Shown here in pieces: positions 1 through 8,577 of a DNA stretch of 60,257 bases (positions are counted from its first letter, which is position 1; each line of letters starts with the position of its first letter). The notes below the pieces were generated by a model. That model searched no databases, was not told the origin of the DNA, and worked only from the letters and a program-made list of their open reading frames with translations. The position numbers and the translations under genes are program-made. Source of the stretch: a virus; the IMG/VR virus record IMGVR_UViG_3300036715_004341, positions 1-60,257 of that record; one strand, given 5' to 3'.

Positions 1-25
1 CCTCCCCCTCCGAGGCGACGCCCCC

Positions 26-472
26 ATGCCCGACCACGATGTCCCCCTCCCCGTGGTCCTGCCCGACTCCTCCTGGGTCACCCGATCCTCCCCCGGCTCC
101 GTCGTCACCGTCGTCTCGACCAGCGACGACATGGTCACCTTCACGACCGAGCTGGGCGCCCCGAGGAACACGATGCCTCGGCAGGACTTCCAGCAACTCC
201 ATCTCCCCCGCCTGCCCCCCGACGGCCCCCCGGTGCGCGGTCGCCCCTTCCCCGCCCCCGGCGAGGAATGGACCCACCAGGGCTCCCTCTACCGCATCCT
301 GGAGGTCGTCGGGGTCACCCGCCGCGAGGTCCGCTTCCGCCTCATCTACCAGGACCGCTCCCTCCCGAACCCCCTGCCCGTCGAGATCCTCCCCCTCACC
401 CAGTTCCTGGCCGACGAACGCTGGGCCCTCCGCATCACCCGGAGCGTTTACGACCACCTGCTCGACGACTGA
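26..472 (+). CDS. tagged orphan protein, SVYDHLLDD tail
   Basis: 148 residues, not recognised. The middle is rich in Pro and Arg; residues 80-120 look like a small beta-rich domain. The last nine residues, SVYDHLLDD, match the C-terminal tag shared by over 20 proteins of this window. It starts at ATG 26 close to the window edge, so an upstream extension cannot be judged. The next small gene begins 21 bases after its TGA. Orphan status is inferred from non-recognition only. Confidence 0.8.
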   Translation: MPDHDVPLPVVLPDSSWVTRSSPGSVVTVVSTSDDMVTFTTELGAPRNTMPRQDFQQLHLPRLPPDGPPVRGRPFPAPGEEWTHQGSLYRILEVVGVTRREVRFRLIYQDRSLPNPLPVEILPLTQFLADERWALRITRSVYDHLLDD

Positions 473-492
473 GCTAGAAGGACCCACCCCCC

Positions 493-666
493 ATGGACCT
501 CTTCCATCGCATCTTCTGGCCCCTGGTCGCCCTCGGCCAGTTCCTCGCCGCCGCCTACCTCTACCGCTACGGCGTCATGGCCACCGTCCTCTTCGGCCTC
601 CTCGGTATCGGCTGCCTGGTCTTCACCTGGCACGACGGGAAACCCCGGCCCGTCACCCCCCCGTGA
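493..666 (+). CDS. small two-helix membrane protein
   Basis: 57 residues from ATG 493 to TGA. Two hydrophobic stretches, about residues 5-22 (with FWPLVALGQFLAAAYLY) and 27-44, are separated by a short RYG turn, followed by a basic, Pro-rich cytosolic-type tail. It follows the tagged gene at 26-472 in the same direction and probably shares its transcript. No family recognised. Its 3' end overlaps the end of the opposing gene at 653-784 by 14 bases. Confidence 0.65.
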   Translation: MDLFHRIFWPLVALGQFLAAAYLYRYGVMATVLFGLLGIGCLVFTWHDGKPRPVTPP

Positions 667-784
667 GCGCCACGTAGCAGGCCCGGGGCCCGTCGTGGAT
701 CTGCTGCGTCACCAGGTTCACTCGGGCCCCGAGCCGACCCCGCTCCCCGCTCCCCGAAGTCCCGGAGGATGCCCGACAGCTCAC
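653..784 (-). CDS. small orphan, probably frameshifted at its 5' end
   Basis: From GTG 784 this reads 43 residues ending in VNLVTQQIHDGPRACYVALTGG. The second half looks coding. The first half is low-complexity Gly/Ser/Arg, whereas the neighbouring frame upstream reads ELSGILRDFGERG, which looks more natural. The gene probably starts near 836 and changes frame in the G-rich run around 735-750. Function unknown. Confidence 0.4.
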   Translation of the reverse strand: MSCRASSGTSGSGERGRLGARVNLVTQQIHDGPRACYVALTGG

Positions 785-836
785 CCCCCTTCCCGAGGAC
801 CCTCCCCCTCCCCCTCCCCCGCGCCCGGTCCAGCTC

Positions 837-1131
837 CTACGGCGTCCGAGCCGCCTTCATCTCCGACTCGGCCCGCTTCATCATCGCCTCGATCCGCCCG
901 TCCATCTCCGTCGGTGCTTCCCTCGCCCTCCCCTACCCCTCCGCCCTCGCCCCGTCCACCCGTGAAGGACGACACCAGGTCGAAGCGAGGACGGAACCGC
1001 GAGGGTGGAGAGAGACAGCGCTCCTCCCGGAGCTGCTCCCGGGTCTTTCGCCCCGAGGCCAGGTCGTCCTCGTCCCTCGCTCTCGACTCCCGCTTCTCCC
1101 GCGCCCGCTGCTCCGACAGGGTCTCGCTCAT
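837..1131 (-). CDS. orphan with charged N-terminus, one frame change
   Basis: Starts at ATG 1131, which overlaps the TGA of the gene upstream (ATGA). The first 55 residues are Arg/Glu-rich (MSETLSEQRAREKRES), then a Gly/Glu low-complexity run. The coding look moves to another frame near 910, giving MDGRIEAMMKRAESEMK and a TAG at 837-839. After that TAG the same frame stays open (ELDRARGRGR), so read-through or an in-frame stop is possible. No function assigned. Confidence 0.45.
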
Positions 1132-1298
1132 TCCTTCTCGTCTTCCTCGGCCGCCTTGATCGCCGCGACCCTCTTGCCGAGGAGCTTGTGGATCTTCTCC
1201 CAGTCCTCCCGGTGAACCATCGCCGTCTCCATGAAGATCGGGTAGCCATTGACCGACCGCGGGAGCGCCGCGCTCATCGGAGAGGAAAAGCCCCCCAC
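1128..1298 (-). CDS. small orphan with Shine-Dalgarno
   Basis: 56 residues from GTG 1298, preceded by a clear AGGAGG (1307-1312 on the complement) that overlaps the TAG of the gene upstream. An ATG at 1277 is the alternative start. The C-terminal half is helical and charged, with EDWEKIHKLLGKRVAAIKAA. Its TGA overlaps the next ATG, so it is translationally coupled to the 837-1131 gene. The frame is also open upstream through the TAG into 1311-1559, so a fusion by read-through cannot be excluded. Confidence 0.6.
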   Translation of the reverse strand: MGGFSSPMSAALPRSVNGYPIFMETAMVHREDWEKIHKLLGKRVAAIKAAEEDEKE

Positions 1299-1310
1299 CT
1301 GTTCAACCTC

Positions 1311-1559
1311 CTACGGAAGCCACCCGTCGAAGACCCCGAAGCCGCGCGGCAAAAAGACCAGGGTCAGCATCTTCGGGTCCCGCACCTGCGTCGAAGGGTA
1401 GAGGTCCCCCGTCAAGATCCCCTGGGCCACCTCCCGGATCTTCTCCTTCGAGATCCGGCCCACCTCCCGGTTCGGCGTCCCCTGCGCCGCCCTCCAGGCC
1501 CGCGTCACCTCCCACTGGGCCTCCCGTGCCTCCCGCTCCGCCTTCGGGTCGAGAGGCAA
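1311..1559 (-). CDS. orphan, TTG start, Cys-rich upstream frame
   Basis: 82 residues from TTG 1559, with AGAGGA just upstream. The charged N-terminus (MPLDPKAEREAREAQWEV) is followed by a compact region ending FLPRGFGVFDGWLP. The same frame is open and coding-like further upstream to about 1645, with a CGACLHSPCEC cysteine cluster that could bind zinc. The true start may therefore be earlier, hidden by an indel beside the upstream gene's end. Function unknown. Confidence 0.6.
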   Translation of the reverse strand: MPLDPKAEREAREAQWEVTRAWRAAQGTPNREVGRISKEKIREVAQGILTGDLYPSTQVRDPKMLTLVFLPRGFGVFDGWLP

Positions 1560-1620
1560 GTCCTCTCTCCTCCGGTCGCACTCACACGGGCTGTGCAGGC
1601 ACGCCCCACACGAGGGCCAC

Positions 1621-2208
1621 TCATCCGTCTTCGTCTCCGCCGGGTTCGATAGGGTCCTCGCCTACACCGGCCGCCAACGGCTCAGGCTTCGGCCTCTTCC
1701 GCCCCGGCAGGAAGGTCAGGCCCAGGGCCGGGTCCAGCCCCTCGGCGCACCGGGTCCGCTGCACCAGGCTGAGGAGCAGGCCCACCTCCCACCTCATCCG
1801 CCGCGTGTCCACCGCCGGCTGGAGCGCCCGCCGCACCTTCCAGCTCGCCGTCGGCACCACGACCTTCACCTGCTGCCCCGTCCACTCCGCCAGCCCCCAC
1901 CCCTCCGGCACCTCCGAAGGCGGGACGAGCCCCCTCGGCGTCAAGTACCACCGCTCCTGCCCCATCGCGTACTCCGCCCCCTCCCCCCGGTGCGCCTTGT
2001 GACGGTCCGCCAGGAAGTCCGCCCGCGAGACCTTCACCTCGACCATCACCGACCAGCCGTCCGCCCGCCATCCGAGGGCGTCCGGGTGCTCGCTCGTCTT
2101 CCATGACCGCGGCTCGACCCCCACCACCACGCACCGGTGCCCCCTCCGCAGCCACTTCCCCCCGATCACACACAGCTCCCGGTGACTCACGCCCTGCTCG
2201 TCGCTCAT
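1621..2208 (-). CDS. PD-(D/E)XK-like nuclease or related phage protein
   Basis: 195 residues from ATG 2208. Residues 25-75 hold EHPDALGWRADGW followed by MVEVKVSRADFLADRHK, an arrangement like the D...ExK core of Holliday-resolvase or VRR-type nucleases. It continues with RWYLTPRGLVPPSEVPEGWG, a segment I associate with uncharacterised phage proteins of this type. The C-terminus is Pro/Glu-rich. The role (DNA repair, recombination or restriction-like cutting) is inferred from the motif only. It transcribes away from the 771-base gene-poor region. Confidence 0.6.
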   Translation of the reverse strand: MSDEQGVSHRELCVIGGKWLRRGHRCVVVGVEPRSWKTSEHPDALGWRADGWSVMVEVKVSRADFLADRHKAHRGEGAEYAMGQERWYLTPRGLVPPSEVPEGWGLAEWTGQQVKVVVPTASWKVRRALQPAVDTRRMRWEVGLLLSLVQRTRCAEGLDPALGLTFLPGRKRPKPEPLAAGVGEDPIEPGGDEDG

Positions 2209-2847
2209 ACCCCGCCCGAGTTATCGGCGTTTCACCGGAAAATGTCGCCGGGCGACCTTTTGTGCGCCCCCCTGACCCCCAGGGTTTCGCCCTTTTGGGC
2301 CCGGAAGTCCGCCGGGCCAGAAAATGCGAGCCCCACGCCCCTTCCCGGCCCTTCGATCAGGGGGGTGGGGGTGCCCTTTTCCCCGCATTTCGGCCCCCCT
2401 CACGATCAGTTTCCATGCGCCAACTGAATACGCCCCCTACCAGGGTCCCCCCTACCCGCAAAACATAGCCAAGCGGTTCTGGACTTTCTCGCGCAGGGCC
2501 CAGGGGGCCAGGGTCACCCCCGAGGGAGCGGTTCTCGGGTTTGCAGGCAGGGCGACAGGGAGGGGGCAAGGAGGCCCTGGGGTCCCCCCACGGAGACCAG
2601 GGCGCATCACCCCTCATCAGGCTCACCTTGACCCCGCCGAATCCTCGCACGGGCCCCCTCCTTCAGCCCGGGGGGCAGGAAAGAGGGGGCCACTTCCGCG
2701 CAACTCACACGGGCCCTACGCATGGCCAGGGTAGGGGTGAGTGTAGGGGGGCCGGGGCTCGATCCAGGCGCATGAGGGGCCCACGAGACCGGCGCGGGCT
2801 CCTGTCTGGCCTCCGTAGGGCCCAGCACCCCCGCATAGACAGATCAC

Positions 2848-2866
2848 CTGGCCCCTGCGGGGCCAG
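2848..2866. repeat. 8-bp perfect hairpin
   Basis: CTGGCCCC and GGGGCCAG pair perfectly around a 3-base TGC loop, beside the GCCA repeat and inside the gene-poor region. There is no T-run, so a simple intrinsic terminator is unlikely. Confidence 0.5.
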
Positions 2867-2908
2867 TGGATGGGTCAGGTGCGGGGTGCCTCCCCTGCTC
2901 TGGGGGCC

Positions 2909-2956
<48 letters not shown>

Positions 2957-2979
2957 GGGCGGGTGGGGTGCCAGGGGGC

Positions 2980-3141
2980 CTACTCGGGGTCAGGGGGGCC
3001 CCCTGGGGAGAGGGCGAGGAGGGCATGGCGGAGGAAGGTCCAGGCGAGGAGGACGGCGAGGGGGAGGGAGCCGTGGCCCCAGGCCCAGACGAGGGCCATG
3101 GCGAGGAGGTAGGCGGCGAGGATGCCCAGGAGGGGGGCCAT
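2980..3141 (-). CDS. small membrane protein
   Basis: 53 residues from ATG 3141, two bases after the stop of the upstream gene. It is almost wholly hydrophobic: a segment at residues 4-20 (LLGILAAYLLAMALVWAW) and another at 25-42, joined by GHGS, then a Pro-rich tail ending PPDPE. It could be a holin-like or inner-membrane accessory protein, but nothing specific supports that. It ends in TAG at the edge of the gene-poor region. Confidence 0.65.
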   Translation of the reverse strand: MAPLLGILAAYLLAMALVWAWGHGSLPLAVLLAWTFLRHALLALSPGGPPDPE

Positions 3142-3142
3142 G

Positions 3143-4255
3143 TCAGTCTCCGAGGAGGAGGGCGTAGGCGGCGGGGGGCTGGTCGGGGATGTACTTGGGG
3201 GTGGGGGGCCTGGGCGCGGGGTCGGGGCGGAGGAGGCGCTGGTGGACGGAGGGGGCGGGGAGGGGTGCCCCGTCCTTGGCCTGCGGGTTCTCGTAGGTGT
3301 CGACGACGCCTTCCTCCTTGGCCATGAGGGTGAGGGGGGCGGTCTGGCAGACGGCAGCGAGGATGCCGGTGACGCGGTGTCGGAGGCGGGTTCCTCGTCG
3401 CCACTCGTGGGGGCCGTCTTGGGGGCGGGGCGTGGGGCGGAGTTCTCGGGGGTCAGGGCGACGAAGTAGGGGGAGGGTCCGACCTTGCTGTGTTCGGAGG
3501 GGGCAGGGGAGGGCGCGGGGCGGTCCAAGGCCATGAGTTCGGCGAGGCCGCCCTGGAGGGGGAGGGGTTCGGACTCACCGCGTTCGAGGTAGCGGGCCAT
3601 GTCGTAGACGGCGCCGGGGGAGAGATTCACGTCCCGGCCGACGCGCTGGCAGAGGGCCTGGCAGATGCGGAGGGCGTAGAGGCGGAGGGCGACCGTAGGG
3701 AGGTAGACCTTGTCCTCGGTTCGATTGGCCCGATGGAGCCGGTCGAGGTGGCGGAGGGCCTCGGCCATGAGGCGGCGGATGAAGAGGGGCAGGGACAGGG
3801 TGGTCTGACCGAGCCGCTGCACGAAGGAGTCGCCGAGGAGGGGCATCCGTTCGCGTATTCCCTGGGCCCGGTTGGCGTAGACCTCGGGGGGAAGGGCATA
3901 GAAGTCCAGGATGGCCGCGAGGGTGTGGGAGGCGGGCTCCCTGGCGCCGGAGAGGAGCTTGTCGGCGACGAGGACCTGGGGGCTGGGGGAGACGCCGAGC
4001 CTCCATGTCCTCGTGGGCGACGACGCGGGCGGCGAGCTGGAGGAGGGGGGAGTCGGGGACGGGCTGCCTGGGGGAAGGTCGCCAGAGGCCCTGGCGACGG
4101 AGGCACTGGGCTGCCGATCGGCAGAGGGTGTGGAGGGCTTCAGGGAAGGGCCTTGACCGGGAGCGGTAGCGGGCCCGGAAGAGGGTTTGGAGGGCGTCCC
4201 TGTCCCGATCGACGATGGGGTCGTGGAAGGTCTCGTAGGGGGCAACGTGGGGCAT
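3143..4255 (-). CDS. tagged helical protein, two frame changes
   Basis: About 370 residues spread over three frames. ATG 4255 gives MPHVAPYETFHDPIVDRD. The frame changes near 4000 into a helical middle (ILDFYALPPEVYANRAQ, LRLYALRICQALCQRVGRD). It changes again near 3380 into VTGILAAVCQTAPLTLMAKE and a Pro-rich linker ending AAYALLLGD. That end is a variant of the shared tag with Ala in place of Asp. A GGTGTAG box lies 8 bases before the start. Both frame changes are probably sequence errors or decay. No family recognised. Confidence 0.6.
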
Positions 4256-4263
4256 GGCCTGGA

Positions 4264-4270
4264 CTACACC
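4264..4270 (-). promoter_or_regulatory. GGTGTAG box
   Basis: Reads GGTGTAG on the minus strand, 8 bases before ATG 4255. Confidence 0.6.
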
Positions 4271-4287
4271 GCGCCTTGCCCTCGGGC

Positions 4288-4495
4288 TCAGCCTCCGAGG
4301 TAGCCCGTGATCTGGACGCAGCATCCGACGGAGAAGGGGCCTTCGTCTTCGGACACGGAGTGGACGACCAGCCCTCCTGTGTGGGCCTGGACGCGGCTGG
4401 CGGTGCGCTGGAGGAGGGCGACCAGCTCGGCCTTCTTGGAGCCCGAGTGGGTCTCTTCCCATGTCCGGGCGTGGGCGGAGGCTTCGTCGCTTCAC
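4288..4495 (-). CDS. orphan; in-frame TGA or frame change at start
   Basis: Coding-like reading ARTWEETHSGSKKAELVALL up to CCVQITGYLGG and a TGA. The GTG at 4495 overlaps the upstream TGA, as usual here, but leads into a different frame for the first codons. The good frame instead continues directly from the gene at 4492-4869 across its TGA. Either one base is missing just after the GTG, or the two make one protein with an in-frame TGA. Function unknown. Confidence 0.45.
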
Positions 4496-4869
4496 GGCCG
4501 GGTCAGGTGGGCGAGGCGGACGAGTTCGATGGCGCCTTCGAGTCCGGCGTCGAGGAGACGCTGGCAGAGGGCTTCCTCGTCATGGGCCAGGCGGTACGGG
4601 TCCGTGAGCCGGGTCCAGACCTCGATGAGCCTGGGGATCGGGTCGCCGGGGACGGGGGAGGGCCGTGAGGCTTCGGGGAGGAAGTGGGCGTGAAAGATGA
4701 AGTGGGCAGCCTCCGTAGGGTAGTAGAGCCGGAGGCTGTAGTCGGCGCTCTGGTAAAGACCGGAGGTGCCGTCCGAGAAGAGGGTGGGGCGGGTGTCGAC
4801 GGGGAGGCCGGCGGCCTGGCGGGCCTGGCGAGCGGCGAGGACGGCGGAGCAGGGGACGGGTTCGGTCAT
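4492..4869 (-). CDS. orphan protein
   Basis: 125 residues from ATG 4869, with a GGTGTAG box 9 bases upstream. Contains FSDGTSGLYQSADYSLRLYY and a Leu-rich C-terminal helix (ALCQRLLDAGLEGAIELVRL). No recognisable family. The downstream reading frame remains open beyond its TGA (see 4288-4495). It is divergent from the plus-strand gene at 4901. Confidence 0.7.
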   Translation of the reverse strand: MTEPVPCSAVLAARQARQAAGLPVDTRPTLFSDGTSGLYQSADYSLRLYYPTEAAHFIFHAHFLPEASRPSPVPGDPIPRLIEVWTRLTDPYRLAHDEEALCQRLLDAGLEGAIELVRLAHLTRP

Positions 4870-4878
4870 GGTCCTGGG

Positions 4879-4885
4879 CTACACC
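4879..4885 (-). promoter_or_regulatory. GGTGTAG box
   Basis: GGTGTAG on the minus strand, 9 bases before ATG 4869, in the divergent gap to the gene at 4901. Confidence 0.6.
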
Positions 4886-4900
4886 GGAGTTTGATCGGGC

Positions 4901-5590
4901 ATGAGGGAAGCTCTGATCAGCGTCCGGCTGTTCTCGTCGCGCGACGAGGTGGAACTCTCCCCGGATCTGCGGGTGGCCGTGGTGGGCGAGGAGAAGGAGA
5001 CCGAGCGGTCCACGGAGCCGCACGCGGTGCTCTCCCGGGATGCCTCGGACGTGGAGGTGTCGGTGGCCCTTGCGCTCCGTGGGGCCACGGGCATCCGTTT
5101 GACGACCCTCGGGGCCTGGCGGGAGGGGTGGGGGTGGGGACCTGGTCTGGGTCCAGAGGGAGGGCGCCGAGGAGGGCCAGGCGGTGTGGGAGCGGGTCCG
5201 GGTGCTGGGGGTGCCGGGGGAGTGGTATCGGGACGGGCGCCGTGGGGGCGCGAAGTGGATGGACAAGGAGGCGGGGGACGTGTGCGTCGAGAAGCTCCGG
5301 GCCCTGTCCTTGCGGAGGAGGGCCCTCGACGGCGACGTGCCGACCAAGGCGGTCATCCTCTCGCACTCCCGGCAGCACGAGGGGGATCCGCCCTTTCAGA
5401 ACCAGGTTTACCCCGAGCACAGGCTGCTGTGGCTCGGGTTGCGGTCGATGTCGGGCTCCTTTGCTGACCCGTGGCATCGGACGATCGACGCGGTCCTGGC
5501 GGGGGCGGTCTGCCTGCTGGCCCGTCCCCGGAGCGCGAGCCCTGGCCCGCGGGGCTCGGCTGGATCACGACCCGCATCGTGGACCCCTGA
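4901..5590 (+). CDS. orphan protein with two frame changes
   Basis: ATG 4901 gives MREALISVRLFSSRDEVELS. Near 5125 in a G-rich run the coding frame shifts to DLVWVQREGAEEGQ, then VLGVPGEWYRDGRRGGAKWM and VILSHSRQHEGDPPF. Near 5525 it shifts again to PWPAGLGWITTRIVDP and TGA. The total is about 228 residues. The dense Arg/Trp/His content suggests a soluble enzyme or nucleic-acid binder, but no family was recognised. Confidence 0.5.
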
Positions 5591-5593
5591 GCC

Positions 5594-5600
5594 GGTGTAG
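5594..5600 (+). promoter_or_regulatory. GGTGTAG box
   Basis: GGTGTAG three bases after the previous stop and 9 bases before ATG 5610. Confidence 0.6.
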
Positions 5601-5609
5601 GGGGAGGGG

Positions 5610-5846
5610 ATGAGCAAGCCCCCTCCCCCTGACCCCCAGCCCTGGGTCCGCCTCCCCGGGGCGACCCCGAACGATGACCCGGAGAGCGACCGCGAGAGGG
5701 ACATCCACCTCGCCATGGCCGTCTACGGGCGGGAAGGGAAGAAGGGGCCCCGCCTGGTCATCGCCATCGAGCCCGGGCTCAAGGACCTCCGCCTGGCCAC
5801 CTTCCACGATCCCTTCACGGTCTGCGTCCAGGGGGCCCGGTGCTGA
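5610..5846 (+). CDS. orphan protein
   Basis: 78 residues from ATG 5610, with GGGGAGGGG as a plausible ribosome site. Pro-rich N-terminus, then IHLAMAVYGREGKKGPRLVI and a C-terminal FTVCVQGARC. It overlaps the following GTG start by seven bases, so the genes to 6696 are likely coupled. No family recognised. Confidence 0.65.
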   Translation: MSKPPPPDPQPWVRLPGATPNDDPESDRERDIHLAMAVYGREGKKGPRLVIAIEPGLKDLRLATFHDPFTVCVQGARC

Positions 5847-6085
5847 TCACGGACGCCCGCCGCACCGAAATCCAGGACCTCGCCCTGCGGATCGACGAGG
5901 CCCTGGCCCGGCAGGAACAGATCCAGACCCTCCGCCGCGACGCCGAAGAAGATCAGGTCAAGGCCGCCGAGGAAATGAAGGCGACCCGCGCCCGCATCCT
6001 CGTCGGCCCCTGCGACCATCCCCCCTTTGCCCGGAGCCGGGTCCTCACCGGCTTCTGCCACCTCTGCGACCAGGAAATCGAATGA
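5840..6085 (+). CDS. small protein with coiled coil and Cys/His end
   Basis: 81 residues from GTG 5840. Residues 5-50 are a charged helix (RRTEIQDLALRIDEALARQE), probably a coiled coil. The end carries C and H residues in CDHPPF and GFCHLCDQEIE, a possible zinc site. Its TGA overlaps the next ATG (ATGA). Function unknown. Confidence 0.65.
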   Translation: MLITDARRTEIQDLALRIDEALARQEQIQTLRRDAEEDQVKAAEEMKATRARILVGPCDHPPFARSRVLTGFCHLCDQEIE

Positions 6086-6696
6086 ATAGCTGGACCCACC
6101 GTGACGTTCCGCCCTTCGGAACGAGCCTCAACCTTCACCCCAAGTCGCTCGCCGCGTACACCCTACTGATGCACCTGCTCGTCTTCGGCCGATCCTGGGG
6201 CAAGCCGCGCTACTGGGGAGCCGAGGGGGAGGTCACGCCCGGCGTCGTGTCACCCACGCCGGACCGGCGCTTCTCCGGGGAGACGGCCCCGGGCCTCCTC
6301 CGGCGCATCACGAGCTTTTCCGACGACAAGCGCAAGACCGGGCTCAAGGTGGCCATGACGGGCCACGTCCCGACCGAGACCATCCTCCCCTTCCAGAGGT
6401 GGGCCTACCCCGGCGACTTCCGCTTCCACGAGGCCAGCGTCTGGCTCCCCGGGACCGAGCAGCCCACCGACTTGCTGTGGATCACGGCCCAGATGAGGGA
6501 GGGTTCCCACGCCATCCGGCGCGACAAGGAACGCCCCCTCGCCTCAAACGCCAGGTGGGTCATGGCGCGACACGCTCCCGCTCATCCTCGAACACGGCCG
6601 TCGTGGACGTCCCCTGGCCGAGCTGGGCGGGGCCCTGCTCCAGCTCCGGCATCCCCTGGAGGTAGAGGGCCATCACCTGCCGCAAGGGTCCCATGA
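6082..6696 (+). CDS. orphan protein, 3' end uncertain
   Basis: From ATG 6082, coupled to the gene before. The first 160 residues look coding (RRFSGETAPGLLRRITSFSD, FQRWAYPGDFRFHEASVWL). After about 6550 the frame runs antisense over the 3' end of the opposing gene and becomes Pro/Ala/Arg low-complexity, so the true end is probably near 6560. No family recognised. Confidence 0.55.
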   Translation: MNSWTHRDVPPFGTSLNLHPKSLAAYTLLMHLLVFGRSWGKPRYWGAEGEVTPGVVSPTPDRRFSGETAPGLLRRITSFSDDKRKTGLKVAMTGHVPTETILPFQRWAYPGDFRFHEASVWLPGTEQPTDLLWITAQMREGSHAIRRDKERPLASNARWVMARHAPAHPRTRPSWTSPGRAGRGPAPAPASPGGRGPSPAARVP

Positions 6697-8509
6697 GGGC
6701 GTCGGTGACGACGTCGCCCACGCCGGTCATGGCCCGGACCCGCAGCTCCCGGGCCAGCCGCTCGACGCGGGGGTCGGTCAGGGGCATCGCCGACAGGCCC
6801 AGCGAGAGGATGCTGGCGAGCATTGCCCCCCCGATCTCGGTCTTCATGAAGTCGGCGACCTTGCCTCGGAGGGCGTCGTCGTCCGGCCCGAGGTGGCGGG
6901 AGACCAGGGCGGCTCCCGGTTCCTGAACCATCTTGACGAACTGGGAGGCGGCCGTGCGCCACGCGGCGTCGTGGGCGTCCCGGTTCAGGGTCGTGAGGGC
7001 CCTCTGCGTCGTCGTGGGGGCGGTCTGTCCGTCCGTGGTTCCGTTGGGTTTCTGCGTCGCGGTCTTCTGATCCTGGGCCATGTACTGCTCCTTGAATGCC
7101 TGGGTTTGACTCGTGCTGCCGGAGTCCCTCATGCTCGCGATCAGGTCAGCCGGGGGCATCTCCTGCGTGAGCGCCGTGGGCGGGGCGGGGGGGACAGGTT
7201 GCTCTACACCAACAGGTGCCGCGATCTTCTTCGGGCTCATGTCGGCCTTCTGCTGCGTCGGGCCCATCCGGTGGAAGGTCCGCAGGCTGGCGATCATGGA
7301 CCGGTGCTTGTCCTTGATGAGCCTGACCCAGTGCGGCCCCACCGCCGCCCGGAGCTTGTCCCACTCGTCCACCAAGCGCATGGCGGTGGCCTTCGCCGTC
7401 TCCTTGCCCGTCGCCTGCGTCTCGGGCAGGACCGCCACGTCCAGGAACTCCTGGGACCGTTCATAGAGGATCCGGAGGTCCTCCCTGGACTGCTGCTCGG
7501 CCGAGCGGGCCCAGGGGAGCTTCTTGGCCTCGTCCTTCGCCCGCGCGGGCTTCGGGGCCGGGGGCATGGCGGCGGGGATCACGCCCCCCTTGGCCATGAA
7601 GCGGCGGAGGGTGGTGAGGTGGGTCCGCTGGTTGTCGTTGAGGAGCGTGGGCCATTGCTGGTAGTCGACCTGGTCGACCGACACGCGCAGGTTGTCCCAC
7701 TTCTGCAAGAGCGTCAGGCCCGCGGCGGCGTCCCCTCCCGTCGTGAGGAGCCGCTCCGTGTCCGCCGTCAGCACGACGATCATCTTCCGGGCGATGTCCC
7801 AGTCGTGGGGCGGCGGCGCGGTCTCCGTGCCCTCCTCGGGCTCCGGGAAAGCCACGTCCATCTCCTTGTCGATCGCGCTCGGGACGGGGACCGCCTGGTC
7901 TTGCTTCGCCCACTCCTTCCACATGGCGTCGCTCTCTGGAGTCCCAACGGCCGTGGACGTGCCCGTGTTCCGGGTGTCCCACGCCCGGAAGGTCGCGATC
8001 AGGCGCCGCTGCTGGTCGGTGAGCTGGATCACGGGCACCTGGCCCATGAGCGCGCGGTGGTCCCGCGTCATGCTCTCCAGGATGTCCCGGATCTCGCGGA
8101 GGGCGTTTCGGGCCTCGGGGACCCGGGCGCTCAGGAGCACCGGGTTGCTCCGATCCGTCCATTCGGTCAGCTCCGCCTGGAAGAGCGCCTCCAGATAGGT
8201 GCGCAGGAAGGGCCGCAAGCTCTCCATGTCGCGGGGGGCGGGTTCCAGGTTCATCTCCCATTCCCGCCAGCGAGTGCGCAGGGTCCCGGTTCCGGCTCCG
8301 GCTTCCATCGCCTGCTTCATGCGGGCGAGGATGTCGTCGGCGCGCGTGGGGGAGGGTGGGGCCGGGGGGGCGGCATCCGGGGGGCCGTTCAGGGCGGCGT
8401 CGAGGGCCCGGGCGCGATCGACGTCGGTTGCCATGGCGACGTCCCTCGATGCGTTCGAGGCCATCGTCATGGTGGGGCGGGAGAGATTCATGGTTGCCGG
8501 GGCTTTCAT
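6560..8509 (-). CDS. large helical protein, possible virion component
   Basis: 649 residues from ATG 8509; longer readings upstream are not coding-like. Residues 1-70 are Ala/Pro/Met-rich and disordered, then long charged helices follow (about 90-480). Next comes a Gln/Thr-rich linker (QTAPTTTQRALTT) and a final helical region with MLASILSLGLSAMPLTDPRV. Size, helical content and linkers resemble structural or internal virion proteins, but this is inference; no domain was recognised. Confidence 0.55.
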   Translation of the reverse strand: MKAPATMNLSRPTMTMASNASRDVAMATDVDRARALDAALNGPPDAAPPAPPSPTRADDILARMKQAMEAGAGTGTLRTRWREWEMNLEPAPRDMESLRPFLRTYLEALFQAELTEWTDRSNPVLLSARVPEARNALREIRDILESMTRDHRALMGQVPVIQLTDQQRRLIATFRAWDTRNTGTSTAVGTPESDAMWKEWAKQDQAVPVPSAIDKEMDVAFPEPEEGTETAPPPHDWDIARKMIVVLTADTERLLTTGGDAAAGLTLLQKWDNLRVSVDQVDYQQWPTLLNDNQRTHLTTLRRFMAKGGVIPAAMPPAPKPARAKDEAKKLPWARSAEQQSREDLRILYERSQEFLDVAVLPETQATGKETAKATAMRLVDEWDKLRAAVGPHWVRLIKDKHRSMIASLRTFHRMGPTQQKADMSPKKIAAPVGVEQPVPPAPPTALTQEMPPADLIASMRDSGSTSQTQAFKEQYMAQDQKTATQKPNGTTDGQTAPTTTQRALTTLNRDAHDAAWRTAASQFVKMVQEPGAALVSRHLGPDDDALRGKVADFMKTEIGGAMLASILSLGLSAMPLTDPRVERLARELRVRAMTGVGDVVTDALMGPLRQVMALYLQGMPELEQGPAQLGQGTSTTAVFEDERERVAP

Positions 8510-8577
8510 CTCGTTCGGGAGGTAGGGCAGGGGGCTTGGGCTGTTCAACAGTCCTCGGGGGCGTGGGTACAGGTGAT

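Noticed and set aside
2743-2800. tRNA-like stretch GGGGCTCGATCCAGGCG
   Set aside because: No GTTC T-loop pairing, no acceptor stem and no anticodon arm could be drawn. No other tRNA signature was seen in the window.
4684-5613. Long plus-strand frame with many Gly and Arg
   Set aside because: Composition is that of a shadow frame; the coding signal moves between the other frames of the gene at 4901-5590.
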